Source: Bacteroidota bacterium (GTDB taxonomy: Bacteria > Bacteroidota > Bacteroidia > Chitinophagales > Saprospiraceae). From it: 64,000 nucleotides of DNA. The notes below the pieces were generated by a model that saw nothing but the letters and a program-made list of their open reading frames with translations, was not told where the DNA came from and did no database searches. The stretch covers positions 1-64,000 of the forward strand of contig PZPC01000002.1 of NCBI GenBank assembly GCA_003045895.1, given 5' to 3'. Of this stretch, positions 41,384 to 50,790 are shown piece by piece. A program made the translations under genes and the position numbers. The stretch's first letter is position 1; every line of letters starts with the position of its first letter.

Positions 41384-42067
41384 ATGACTACGGCTATTCT
41401 GTTTTTCAGTCGCACGCCCGCTGCGGAGGCGCGCCGTAAAACCCTTGCGCCCCAGCGCAACGAGGCCGTCGTGGAAACCTTGATCCAGCATACCGTCAGC
41501 CGGGCCGAAAAAACCGGTCTCCCTGTATACCACTGCTTTACCCCCGACCAGGCAGGAGCAACCTTTGGGGAACGGCTGGCCAACGCCATGGAAGCCGTCT
41601 ACGCCCAGGGGCACGAAGCGCTCATTGTCATCGGCAACGACAGCCCGGGGCTCACGACCAGTGACCTCCTTCTGGCAGCACAAACCTTACGAAACGGCCA
41701 ACTGGTGCTGGGGCCAGCACGCGATGGAGGGGTCTACCTCATCGGGATGACCGCAGCAGCCTACCGCCGCGAAGCATTTATCAACCTCGCTTGGGAAACA
41801 CCGCAGTTGCAAGCCGCTTTCCGAAATTATTTGCGCACGGCACAAGTGGCCGCTCGTTTTCTTATTCCCCGGATAGATATTGACAGCGCCACCGACCTGC
41901 AGCGGTTTCTCAACTGTTTATCGCCGGGTAATTCCCTGAAAAAGCAGCTCGAACGGATTATGCTGACGCCGTATCGCGCCTTAATTTTTCCTCCCGTAAC
42001 GCCCCAACCCACCCAGGGTGTCCTGGCGTGCCCTTTCTTGCGGGGACCACCGGTCAGCTTCTGCTGA
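41384..42067 (+). CDS. DUF2064 / TIGR04282 glycosyltransferase-like protein
   Basis: About 227 residues. IGNDSPGLTTSDL and LGPARDGGVYLIGM are the DUF2064 hallmark segments, similar to a GT-A nucleotidyl/glycosyl transferase fold. An upstream frame (from TTG 41312) is possible, with ATG 41372 as another option; MTTAILFFSRTPAAEARRK at 41384 gives the usual N-terminus. Function is not established for the family. The C-terminal ~40 residues are poorly conserved. Confidence 0.8.
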   Translation: MTTAILFFSRTPAAEARRKTLAPQRNEAVVETLIQHTVSRAEKTGLPVYHCFTPDQAGATFGERLANAMEAVYAQGHEALIVIGNDSPGLTTSDLLLAAQTLRNGQLVLGPARDGGVYLIGMTAAAYRREAFINLAWETPQLQAAFRNYLRTAQVAARFLIPRIDIDSATDLQRFLNCLSPGNSLKKQLERIMLTPYRALIFPPVTPQPTQGVLACPFLRGPPVSFC

Positions 42068-42234
42068 TTTTTTCAACTGGTTAACGCAACCCCATCCTGC
42101 CCAACCGCGGCGCGAGGATAAACCTGGTGTTTATCCACCATCGTACGTCGGCAATTGGCGGCTGTTTTCCCGTAATCCCCCCATGGCAAAAGTTCGCTTT
42201 TGCCCATTATTCTGTTTATCTTATCAATACCTTC

Positions 42235-45200
42235 ATGAAATCTATTTACGCAATTGTCTGCCTGTTCCTGCTCGCCGGCGCCTTAAATGGCCAATCGTTC
42301 AGCGTGGCGGGAACCCTCCTGGATGGCGCCAGTGGGGAAACCCTTCCCGGAGTAAGCATCGTGGAAAAAGGTACCACCAACGGTACCGTCACGGATACCG
42401 ATGGCTATTATACGCTGAACGTAAAGGACGGCAACGCTACCCTGCTGTTCAGCTACGTGGGCTATGCCACCGAAGAAGTTGCCCTGGCGGGCCGCCCTGT
42501 TTTGGATATCAATCTTAAGATAGCGACTACGGCCCTCAACGAAATTGTCGTCACGGCCCTGGGGTTGGAGCGGTCTTCGCGCGACCTGGGCTACGCCGTA
42601 CAACGCATTGACGGCAGCGCGCTTGCCAATGTCAAGTCGCCCAACTTCGTCGACAACCTGGCCGCCCAGGTAGCCGGCGTTACCGTCAGCCAGGGCGCTA
42701 CCGGCGTGGGGTCTACCTCTAAGATTACCATTCGGGGCGAGGCTTCCTTTACCAACAACAACCCGCTGTTTGTGGTCGATGGTATCCCCATCAACAACAA
42801 CTCCATCGTCAATTTCACCAACGATGCCGCGGCGGGCTTCCAGGAAGTAGACTTCGGCAACGGCGCTATGGAGATCAACGCCGACGACGTAGCTTCGGTA
42901 TCGGTACTCAAAGGCCCCAGCGCGGCAGCCCTCTACGGCACCCGCGCCGCCAATGGGGTCATCATTGTGACCACCAAGGACGGCACCGACCGCAAGGGGT
43001 TGGGCATTAGTTTCAATTCCACGACTTCCGTAGAAACGCCGTTCCAGTTGCCCGAATTCCAGAACCAGTACGGCCAGGGCAACTCCGGCCAGTTTGCCTT
43101 CGTCGACGGCCTGGGAGGTGGCATCAACGACAACATCAGCTACAGCTGGGGCCCGGCCCTGGACCAGGGGATTCTCGTACCCCAGTTCGACAGCCCCGTG
43201 ACCGCTCCCGATGGCAGCCTGGTGCGCGGTGGCGACGTGGCTGTTCACGGTGGCGCGCCCATTACACCCACGCCTTTCGTTTCGCACCCCGACAACCTGA
43301 AAGATTTTTACCAAACGGGCGTCACCACCATCAACAACCTGGCCATTGGCGCTGGCAATGAAAACGGCAGCTACCGCCTTTCGTTCTCCGACCTGCGGAG
43401 CAAGTCCATCATTCCGGGGGTCAACCTGGATCGCCAGACCATTGCCGCCCACCTCAACTTCCGGCCCCTGCCCCAGTTGAAGATCACTTCCACCATCAAC
43501 TACGTCAACGCCAGCTCAGACAACCGCCCCGCCAATGGCTACGGCTCCGAAAACGCCAACTACTCGTTGGTGGCCTGGGGCCCGCGCTCGCTGGATATCG
43601 ACCAACTGCGTACCTACTGGCAACCCGGCCTGGAGGGGCTGCAACAGTATTCCTTCAACTACACGTTCTTCGACAATCCGTACTTCATCCTGTTGGAAAA
43701 CCGCAATGCGTTTCAGCGCGATCGCGTGTTCGGAAAAGTCGCCGCCACCTATACCTTCAGCCCCAAGTGGCGCCTGAGTGTCCGCTCGGGTATGGACTAC
43801 GCCAACGAAGCACGCACGTTTCGGCGCAACTTCAGCTCCAACCGTTTCCAGAGCGGCGCTTACGCCGAACACCAGGTTTTTTACCGCGAAAACAATACCG
43901 ACCTGTTGCTCAATTTCCAGGAACAGCTCGGCGGTTTGTCTGTTGACGTGTCAGTCGGCGCCAACCGCCTCGACCAGCAAGCCAGCACGGCGCAGTCGCA
44001 GGCCCTTTCCCTGGCGCAACCCGGCATCTTCAAACTCACCAATGCCGCTTCGCCCATCGAAGTATTCGATTACAGCTCGCAGAAGCGCATCAACAGCGTG
44101 TACGGATTGGCCAAATTCGGGTATAAAGGTGTCTTGTTTGTGGATGTAACGGGGCGCAACGACTGGTCGAGCGCGCTGGCTACGCCCACGTCCACCCAAA
44201 ATACGTCCTTCTTCTATCCTTCGGTATCGGGGAGCTTGATCCTGTCGCAGTTGCTGGACCTGCCCGCCAGTGTGTCCTTCGCCAAGGTGCGCGCCAGCTG
44301 GGCCCAGGTAGGCAACGACACCGATCCTTACCAGACCACGGGTGCTTATGTGGCCCAGACGCCCTTTAATGCGCAACCGACGTTCAGCGCCCAGAACCTC
44401 ATTGCCAACGGACAACTGCTGCCCGAACAGACCAGCTCGGTAGAATTCGGCGCCGACCTCCGCTTCTTCGAGGATCGCCTGCGCTTCGATCTCACCTACT
44501 ACGATGCCCGCACCGAAAACCAGATCATCGCCTTGCCGGTGCCCATTTCTTCGGGCTACGCCCAGCAGGTGATCAACGGTGGCGCCGTGCGCTCGCAGGG
44601 CGTGGAGGTCATCCTGGGGGTCACCCCGGTTTACACACCTGGTTTTCGCTGGGATGCCTTGTTCAACTTTAGTACCAACCGCGCCACCGTGGAAGAGCTG
44701 CCCGCTGGCATCGACCGCCTGACGCTGGCTTATTCCCGCGTGTACGACAACGTCAACCAGACCGTCTGGTTCCAGGTGGACGAAGGTGGCCGCATCGGCG
44801 ATATGTACGGCACCGGCTACCAGCGCAACGAAAACGGCGACTTTGTCATCGACGCCAACGGCCGCTACATCGTGAACAACAACCTGCAAAAATTGGGCAA
44901 TTACAACCCCGACTTCGTGCTCGGATTCAGCAACCAGTTTACTTATAAGAACTGGCAGTTGGGCCTCTTGCTCGACTGGCGCCAGGGCGGTGTGCTGGTG
45001 TCGCGTACCCTGGCCCTGGCCGCGGTAGGCGGTCAGTTGGCAGAAACGGCCGACCGACCCACCGGTGGCCTGGTGGCCGAAGGCGTCGTCAATACGGGTA
45101 CCGCAGAATCGCCCGTTTGGCAACCCAACACCACGGCGGTTTCAGCGGAAAGCTATTACCGCCAGTATTACGACCGCAACCACGAAGAAAACAACACCTA

Positions 45201-45450
45201 CGATGCGTCGTACCTGAAGGTCCGCGAGCTATCGCTGGCCTTCACCCTCCCCAGCAAAGGGCGTTTCCTGCGCGACGGACGGGAACTGAGCCTGGCGCTG
45301 GTGGGCCGCAACCTCTACGCATTTTCGGCGATTCCGCATTTCGATCCGGAACAGCTGGCCCTGCAGGGTTCGCAGTTTGTGAGCGGGGTGGAAGATATGT
45401 CTTACGCCACTACGCGCAGCTGGGGTTTTAAGCTGGGGCTTAATTTTTAG
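42235..45450 (+). CDS. SusC/RagA family TonB-linked outer membrane protein
   Basis: 1071 residues. A signal peptide (MKSIYAIVCLFLLAGALNGQ) is followed by a CarboxypepD_reg-like domain (SVAGTLLDGASGETLPGVSI), a TonB-box-to-plug region with NEIVVTALGLERSSRDLGYA, the plug (ITIRGEASFTNNNPLFVVDGIPINN, written here only by position near residues 150-190) and a long beta-barrel ending in aromatic GFKLGLNF. It imports a substrate across the outer membrane together with the SusD protein 53 bp downstream. The frame is open to 42127, but the signal peptide fixes the start. Nearby enzymes do not reveal the substrate. Confidence 0.95.
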   Translation: MKSIYAIVCLFLLAGALNGQSFSVAGTLLDGASGETLPGVSIVEKGTTNGTVTDTDGYYTLNVKDGNATLLFSYVGYATEEVALAGRPVLDINLKIATTALNEIVVTALGLERSSRDLGYAVQRIDGSALANVKSPNFVDNLAAQVAGVTVSQGATGVGSTSKITIRGEASFTNNNPLFVVDGIPINNNSIVNFTNDAAAGFQEVDFGNGAMEINADDVASVSVLKGPSAAALYGTRAANGVIIVTTKDGTDRKGLGISFNSTTSVETPFQLPEFQNQYGQGNSGQFAFVDGLGGGINDNISYSWGPALDQGILVPQFDSPVTAPDGSLVRGGDVAVHGGAPITPTPFVSHPDNLKDFYQTGVTTINNLAIGAGNENGSYRLSFSDLRSKSIIPGVNLDRQTIAAHLNFRPLPQLKITSTINYVNASSDNRPANGYGSENANYSLVAWGPRSLDIDQLRTYWQPGLEGLQQYSFNYTFFDNPYFILLENRNAFQRDRVFGKVAATYTFSPKWRLSVRSGMDYANEARTFRRNFSSNRFQSGAYAEHQVFYRENNTDLLLNFQEQLGGLSVDVSVGANRLDQQASTAQSQALSLAQPGIFKLTNAASPIEVFDYSSQKRINSVYGLAKFGYKGVLFVDVTGRNDWSSALATPTSTQNTSFFYPSVSGSLILSQLLDLPASVSFAKVRASWAQVGNDTDPYQTTGAYVAQTPFNAQPTFSAQNLIANGQLLPEQTSSVEFGADLRFFEDRLRFDLTYYDARTENQIIALPVPISSGYAQQVINGGAVRSQGVEVILGVTPVYTPGFRWDALFNFSTNRATVEELPAGIDRLTLAYSRVYDNVNQTVWFQVDEGGRIGDMYGTGYQRNENGDFVIDANGRYIVNNNLQKLGNYNPDFVLGFSNQFTYKNWQLGLLLDWRQGGVLVSRTLALAAVGGQLAETADRPTGGLVAEGVVNTGTAESPVWQPNTTAVSAESYYRQYYDRNHEENNTYDASYLKVRELSLAFTLPSKGRFLRDGRELSLALVGRNLYAFSAIPHFDPEQLALQGSQFVSGVEDMSYATTRSWGFKLGLNF

Positions 45451-45503
45451 GATTAAAAAATATTCGCTGACCTTTTCACCGTCAACGAAGCAAAATAAAA
45501 AAC

Positions 45504-46952
45504 ATGAAATTTTTAAAATATAGCGTACTGCTGGGGTTGGTCATCGGCTCCTTTGCCTGTACGACCGATTTCGAAACGATCAACACCAACCCGAACGCAC
45601 CCATCGCCGTGCAGCCCAGCTTGCTGCTGCGGCAGGTGATCTACGACTACGGCGACGAGATGGCCTACGAAGGTTTTGTGGCGGGCAACCTGCTCGGCCA
45701 GTATTTCACGGCCATCGACTTCAACCTGTTCGATCGGCACAGCCTCATGGAGCCCCAGTTTGGCGGCAACCCCTGGCCCGTGATCTACACGAATCTGCGC
45801 GATAACGAGCTCATCCTCGATCAGGTGAAGACCAACACGGCCCTGGCGGTGTACGAAGGGCCAGCCCTCATTATGAAGGCCTACCTGACGATGGCACTAA
45901 CCGACATTTTTGGCAATGTACCTTACAGCGAAGCCCTCCAGGGCGCCGACGGCCAGGTTACACCCGCCTACGACGAGCAGGAAGCCATCTACACCGGCAC
46001 CGACGGTATTCTGGCCGTCCTCGATCAGGGGATTGCGGCCATCGCCAACTACCAGGGCAGCATTCCTCTGCAGGGTGACCTTCTTTTCAATGGCGACCTG
46101 GCGGGCTGGACGCGTTTTGCGAATTCCCTCCGGATCAAAGCCCTGGTGCGCATCTCCGACCGCGTCAACGTGGCGGGCCAGCTACAGACCATCTACGCCG
46201 CCGGCAACTACCTCCAGACCAACGACCAGAACGCTACCTTTGATTTCAACGACGGGCAGCCCAATAATTTCCGCATGGCCAACCTGCGGGCGGGGGATTT
46301 CAACCTCTTCATCATGTCGGAAACCATGGAAGACATCCTGGTCAACCTCAACGACCCCCGGCGGGCCGTCTGGTTTCGGCCCTTTGGCAACGACCCTACC
46401 CAGAGCCAGTACGCCGGCTTGCTGAATGGCCCCGATGCGTCCCAAACGTCGATCTCTGTAGCCGATTATTCCTTGTCGGGAACCATCTTCCGGGAACGCA
46501 CCGGCGACCTCGATGCCAACTTCCTGACGGCCTGGGAAACCCACTTCCTGCTGGCCGAAGCCGCCGAAAAAGGCCTCCTCACTGCCGACGCCAAAACCCT
46601 CTACGAACGCGGCGTGGCCCAGGCTTTCGACTACTGGCAAACGGAACTACCCGCCGACTACCTCTCCACGGGCCCCGCGGCCTACGGCGCTACCGGCGCC
46701 AATAAACTGGAGCAAATCATCACCCAAAAGTGGCTGGCCAACATCGTCAACGGCTACGAGGGTTGGATCGAATACCGCCGCACGGGCTTCCCGGCACTGA
46801 AGACCATCGCCGCCAGCCTCAACAACAACCTCATTCCCGTACGCATGCCCTACCCGACGGAAGAGGCGGCCCTGAATCCAGCCAACTACAATGCCGCCGC
46901 TACTGCTACCAATGGCAACAGCATCAATAGCCGGGTTTGGTGGGATAATTAG
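45504..46952 (+). CDS. SusD/RagB family nutrient-binding lipoprotein
   Basis: 482 residues with a lipobox (IGSFAC) and the SusD-like-2 features INTNPNAP near the N-terminus, AYLTMALTDIFGNVPYSEAL and the C-terminal IVNGYEGWIEYRRTGFPAL. It forms the surface lid over the SusC barrel and binds substrate. No polysaccharide lyase or glycoside hydrolase is adjacent; the neighbouring sodium:solute symporter may handle the imported molecule, though a 975 bp repeat-rich spacer separates them. Confidence 0.93.
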   Translation: MKFLKYSVLLGLVIGSFACTTDFETINTNPNAPIAVQPSLLLRQVIYDYGDEMAYEGFVAGNLLGQYFTAIDFNLFDRHSLMEPQFGGNPWPVIYTNLRDNELILDQVKTNTALAVYEGPALIMKAYLTMALTDIFGNVPYSEALQGADGQVTPAYDEQEAIYTGTDGILAVLDQGIAAIANYQGSIPLQGDLLFNGDLAGWTRFANSLRIKALVRISDRVNVAGQLQTIYAAGNYLQTNDQNATFDFNDGQPNNFRMANLRAGDFNLFIMSETMEDILVNLNDPRRAVWFRPFGNDPTQSQYAGLLNGPDASQTSISVADYSLSGTIFRERTGDLDANFLTAWETHFLLAEAAEKGLLTADAKTLYERGVAQAFDYWQTELPADYLSTGPAAYGATGANKLEQIITQKWLANIVNGYEGWIEYRRTGFPALKTIAASLNNNLIPVRMPYPTEEAALNPANYNAAATATNGNSINSRVWWDN

Positions 46953-46954
46953 AG

Positions 46955-47036
46955 AGGTGGAAAAGGGGAAAGGTGTAAATGTGTAAAAGTGGAAGGGTGG
47001 AAGGGTGTGAAAGGTGTAAAAGTGGAAAAGGGGACT
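46955..47036 (+). repeat. Low-complexity purine-rich repeat
   Basis: Imperfect tandem array of GTGTAAAAGTGGAAxxGG-like units just after the SusD stop. A similar but shorter stretch occurs near 40330-40350 and again at 47213-47243, each close to a copy of the palindromic repeat. No coding capacity. Confidence 0.7.
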
Positions 47037-47115
47037 GACCTTGCTGCATCTTTGGACAGATCGACTTTCCCGACTGTGCTGGCGGGTGATGGTAACCAAC
47101 AGTTGAAGACGGCCT

Positions 47116-47168
47116 AAAGTCCTCCTTTGGAGGAGGTGGCACGCCCGGGCGTGCCGGAGGAGGAAAGA
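47116..47168. repeat. Intergenic palindromic repeat, copy 2
   Basis: 53 bases matching 40380-40432 with one difference, with the same 18 bp perfect palindrome (47138-47155). Followed by TCGAAGTGCGAAATCGGAAGT, part of which recurs at about 47877. Confidence 0.85.
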
Positions 47169-47319
47169 GGCTCGAAGTGCGAAATCGGAAGTGGGAGGTC
47201 GGAAATTTGAGACCGTGGAAAGGGTGGCAGAGTGTAAACGTATTAACGCATCTTTACGTTGGAGGATAAAACGCAGTTCCAGCCATCAAGGGATCGCGCG
47301 CACCCAAGCGGGCAGGCCT

Positions 47320-47841
47320 TCTCCTTCAGGACTACGGCTATAACACAAGTTGCATAGGCACGGACCTCTAAGTTGTGTTATAAAACAATAAGAAGCCTTA
47401 GTGAATGTGGTTAAATTTATCTAATTCCCATTGATTCGGAGTTATTCCTTTGGGTCAGGTAGTCCCAGGTGTAGTTCCGTAGGAACGCCTGCCACGTCTT
47501 TAGCGTGGATAGCTTATTGCCAGGGTCGTCAGACCCTGGATAAATTGGCTGAATAGTTTGCAAAGCTCTGTAGGAGCGATAGATTCATGAGCGGCATTGA
47601 GGCTGTCGAGTGGGCTGTCCACGCTAAAGACGTGGCTGTCGTTCTTACAGAACTCCTTCTACCAGGGACTTTTAGTCCAGGGTCTGACGACCCTGGCAAG
47701 GATGTTTCCACGCTAAAGACGTGGCAGGCGTCCCTCCGGGACTGGTGCGAGGGCAGCGGTTCTGCGTCATTTATGGCTGGGGGCAACAAATTAATATTAA
47801 TTCCCCTGCAACTTGTGTTATAGCCGTAGTCCTTCAGGAGA
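47320..47841. repeat. Nested inverted-repeat element (possible non-autonomous mobile element)
   Basis: Outer arms of 35 bases (47320-47354 and 47807-47841) are inverted copies with two mismatches. Inside, a second inverted repeat of 68-base arms (47473-47540 and 47676-47743) matches at about 58 of 68 positions. The arms are themselves built of small hairpins: CCACG...CGTGG (three copies, at about 47491, 47618 and 47708) and CCAGGGTC...GACCCTGG (two copies). No ORF in it looks real. No target-site duplication was found at the ends. Function unknown; it could be a MITE-like or structured-RNA element. Confidence 0.75.
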
Positions 47842-47927
47842 CCGCTTGCGCAGCAAGCAGAGGCGGCGGGAAGGCCTCGAAGTGCGAAATCGAAGCGCAG
47901 AACAAATGAACAAAAAGTAAAATTGTA

Positions 47928-49292
47928 ATGACGGTACTCAATTGGCAGTGGCTCCTGGTAGCGCTTTCGGGATTAATTTTCCTCCTGCTCTCGCCGGTGG
48001 CGCGCAACACCCAGGCCTTCTTCAGTGCGGCGTCTGCGCGGGGTAGCCAGCCGGGGGTCTTCATGCTGACGAGTAGCCTGGTCATCTCCTGGATATTTGC
48101 CAAGTCCATTACCAATGCGGCCAACCTGGGGTTGTCCTTCGGGCTGGTCGGGGGGGTGGCCTACGCTGTGTACTACCTGTCGTTTATTGTGGCGGGGATT
48201 GTCATTCACCAAATGCGGATACGGGGTGGCTTCACCAGTATCCACCACTTCCTGGCTACGCGCTTTGGGCACGGTGCGGTGGTGGTGTTTTCCCTGCTGG
48301 TCGGTTTCCGGCTGTACAACGAAGTGTGGTCGAACACCATGGTCATTGGCAGCTACTTCGGAGCGGCCGGGAGCGCCAACTACTACGGTTCCATCCTGCT
48401 CTTTACGGGGCTCACGTTGGCCTATACCCTCAAGGGTGGGTTGCGGAGCTCCATGCTCACCGACGTCATTCAGATGGTCTTGTTCGGGCTCCTCCTCTTT
48501 GTGGTACTGGGCCTGATTTTACCCAAAACGGGAGGGGGGATCAGCACCTACCTCCACTCGGGCGAATGGACGATGGCCACCGGGCTCAACCTGGCGGTGG
48601 TGGCTTTCATTCAGATTTTCAGCTACCCTTTCCACGATTCGGTGATGACCGACCGCGGTTTCATCAGCGATCCCAAGGTTACGCTGCGCAGCTTTTTGTG
48701 GGCGGCACCCATCGGATTCGTTTGCATTGTGCTGTTTAGCTTCGTAGGCATCTACGCCCAGGCCGTGGGGTTGGAAGGTCAGGCGCCGGTGGAGGTGAGC
48801 AAGGTGCTGGGGGTGGGCGCCATGCTGGTCATGAATTTTATTATGATCACTTCGGCGGGTTCTACCCTCGACTCCGCTTTTTCTTCGGCCGCCAAGTTGG
48901 TGGTAAAAGACCTGGGTGCGTCCCGGCCCCCCACCGTCCTGCGGGGGCGGATCGTGATGGCCTTATTTGCGGTAGCGGGTACCCTCCCCATTTTCGCCAA
49001 CCCGGAAATCCTCTCGGCCACCACCGTGAGCGGTACCATGGTATTGGGGCTGGCGCCGGTTTTTCTGCTGTGGCGGTGGCAGGCCGCGGGGGCCTGGTCG
49101 TTCCACCTGGCGGTAGGCGTGGGCGTGGTATTGGGCTTGCTGTTGGCGCTGGGGCTGGTGCCCGCCAGTTGGGTGTTTTTTTCGGGCAAGTACGGCGATC
49201 TCTTGTCGGTGAATATCATTGGTACGGTGCTGTGTTTTGTTTTATTTGCCATACCGCTAATCATTAAAAAATCGTTTAACGCTAAAGAATAA
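47928..49292 (+). CDS. Sodium:solute symporter family protein
   Basis: 454 residues with about twelve hydrophobic helices. SSLVISWIFAKSITNAANLG near residues 40-60, the central TLKGGLRSSMLTDVIQMV and the later MITSAGSTLDSAFSSAAK are SSS-family features. It sits in the inner membrane and couples Na+ to uptake of an organic solute. It lies downstream of SusC/SusD beyond a repeat-rich spacer and 43 bp before the TPR-VWA gene, so it may serve the same uptake route; the substrate is unknown. Confidence 0.9.
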   Translation: MTVLNWQWLLVALSGLIFLLLSPVARNTQAFFSAASARGSQPGVFMLTSSLVISWIFAKSITNAANLGLSFGLVGGVAYAVYYLSFIVAGIVIHQMRIRGGFTSIHHFLATRFGHGAVVVFSLLVGFRLYNEVWSNTMVIGSYFGAAGSANYYGSILLFTGLTLAYTLKGGLRSSMLTDVIQMVLFGLLLFVVLGLILPKTGGGISTYLHSGEWTMATGLNLAVVAFIQIFSYPFHDSVMTDRGFISDPKVTLRSFLWAAPIGFVCIVLFSFVGIYAQAVGLEGQAPVEVSKVLGVGAMLVMNFIMITSAGSTLDSAFSSAAKLVVKDLGASRPPTVLRGRIVMALFAVAGTLPIFANPEILSATTVSGTMVLGLAPVFLLWRWQAAGAWSFHLAVGVGVVLGLLLALGLVPASWVFFSGKYGDLLSVNIIGTVLCFVLFAIPLIIKKSFNAKE

Positions 49293-49335
49293 GTACCAGG
49301 ACAATAATAACGACCTTTGCCCCAGCATAAAACTT

Positions 49336-50736
49336 ATGAAAAAACACTTTTTTGCGTTGATGATCGTGGTCATTAGCGGCACTTCGCTCTGGGCTGGTGG
49401 CGGTAAAGAAGCCTTTCGGAATTACTTTTTGGGTTCCTATTATTTCTCGGAAGGAGCTTACCAGCAAGCCGAAAACCACCTTCGGCGCGCTTATCAGCTT
49501 GACCCTGAGCAGTACAATTTTGCGTTGGCCTACGCCCTGGTACTGGGGCAATTGAAAAAAACCACCGAGGCCGAGGCCCTGCTGGGCAAAAGCAAAGCCT
49601 TGCTCACGCCGCGCCACCCCGACTACCTGCACCAGTCGTGCTTACAGTACTTCGTGGCGGGGATGATCAATATCTACGGCGGCCGCTACGGGCGGGCCAT
49701 CGCGCCCTTGCAGCAGGCCATACGCCTGCAAAAGGAACTCAATTTTCCGGAGGAACGCGCCACCATCCTCAACGCGCTGGGTTACGCCCAGGTCATGAAC
49801 CAGGGTCGGGGAGCCGAAGCCCACAACGACCTGGCCGCCCACTACCACGTACACCGGCGAGACCTGGAGCGGGCCCTGCTGAGTTTCCGCAGTGCCTTTC
49901 AGGCGGATGTGCAAAATACGGCGGCCCGCGACAACTACCTCCGCCTGCTCGACACCCTCCAGTTGCCCCCGGAAACCATCGTCGAAGACCGCATCGTGGT
50001 GGAAGACGAACGGGATTTGCGCAGCTACCAGTACGCCAACTTACCCGCTAACATGCAGCCACTTATCGATTTCCTCGACTACGACGAGGTCGTTTTCCTG
50101 TTGGACATCTCCGGCAGCATGGTCATGGAAAAGGTGAGCTGTATCGGTGAAGACCGCTTCGATGTGATGCGAGAAACCGCCTTGCTCTTACTCAAAAATT
50201 TTGCCGACTCTACCCTGGTGGGCATCGGCACCATCGGCGGCGACTGCGGAACGGTGCCCAAGCTGTGGCACCCCGTCGGGGAGCTGAGCCGGGTGGATCT
50301 GCGCTACGCCCTGGAATTCCTCTACCCCGACGGCACTACGCCCCTCCTGACCATCTTACAAGCTACCCCCTCTCTGTTTTCCGACAACCCCAACACCACC
50401 AAAGGCCTGGTTTTCATCAGCGACGGCGAAAATGTGTGTCGCCTGCCCGGCGTCGATATTTGTGAGTGGGCCAGTAGCCTGGCCGCCCAAAAAATTACCA
50501 TTAACACCATGACCTTTCTGGGTGCCAACCTGGACAATACCAATGCCTTCGCCGAATACACCTGCCTGGCCCAGAACACCTTCGGCAGCCTGCTCTACCT
50601 CGACGGCAACCGCTGCCGCCTGGAGCAGTACCGCTTCGACCTGGTAAAAGCTTGCCAACTGACGCTCCCCGCGCTGCAACGCGTGGCTTGCTGGGGTGGG
50701 GTACGGGATGGTTTGTGGGCTATTTTTCCGGAGTAA
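49336..50736 (+). CDS. Exported TPR and von Willebrand factor A domain protein
   Basis: 466 residues. The signal peptide ends at SLWAGG. Residues ~27-200 contain TPR-like helical pairs (AYQQAENHLRRAYQLDP, AIAPLQQAIRLQKEL). A VWA domain follows with the metal site DISGSM at about residue 257, then PDGTTPL and ISDGEN. Such proteins form scaffolds in complexes of the periplasm or bind adhesion ligands. It follows the symporter gene by 43 bp on the same strand. A specific role is not evident. Confidence 0.85.
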   Translation: MKKHFFALMIVVISGTSLWAGGGKEAFRNYFLGSYYFSEGAYQQAENHLRRAYQLDPEQYNFALAYALVLGQLKKTTEAEALLGKSKALLTPRHPDYLHQSCLQYFVAGMINIYGGRYGRAIAPLQQAIRLQKELNFPEERATILNALGYAQVMNQGRGAEAHNDLAAHYHVHRRDLERALLSFRSAFQADVQNTAARDNYLRLLDTLQLPPETIVEDRIVVEDERDLRSYQYANLPANMQPLIDFLDYDEVVFLLDISGSMVMEKVSCIGEDRFDVMRETALLLLKNFADSTLVGIGTIGGDCGTVPKLWHPVGELSRVDLRYALEFLYPDGTTPLLTILQATPSLFSDNPNTTKGLVFISDGENVCRLPGVDICEWASSLAAQKITINTMTFLGANLDNTNAFAEYTCLAQNTFGSLLYLDGNRCRLEQYRFDLVKACQLTLPALQRVACWGGVRDGLWAIFPE

Positions 50737-50790
50737 ATACCAGGGCAATACCCAACTGGTGCCTGCGTACCACAGCCAACTTTCGTTGTT

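Noticed and set aside
47587-47823. Plus-strand ORF inside the nested inverted repeat
   Set aside because: It is built from repeated hairpin sequence and has no conserved-looking residues.
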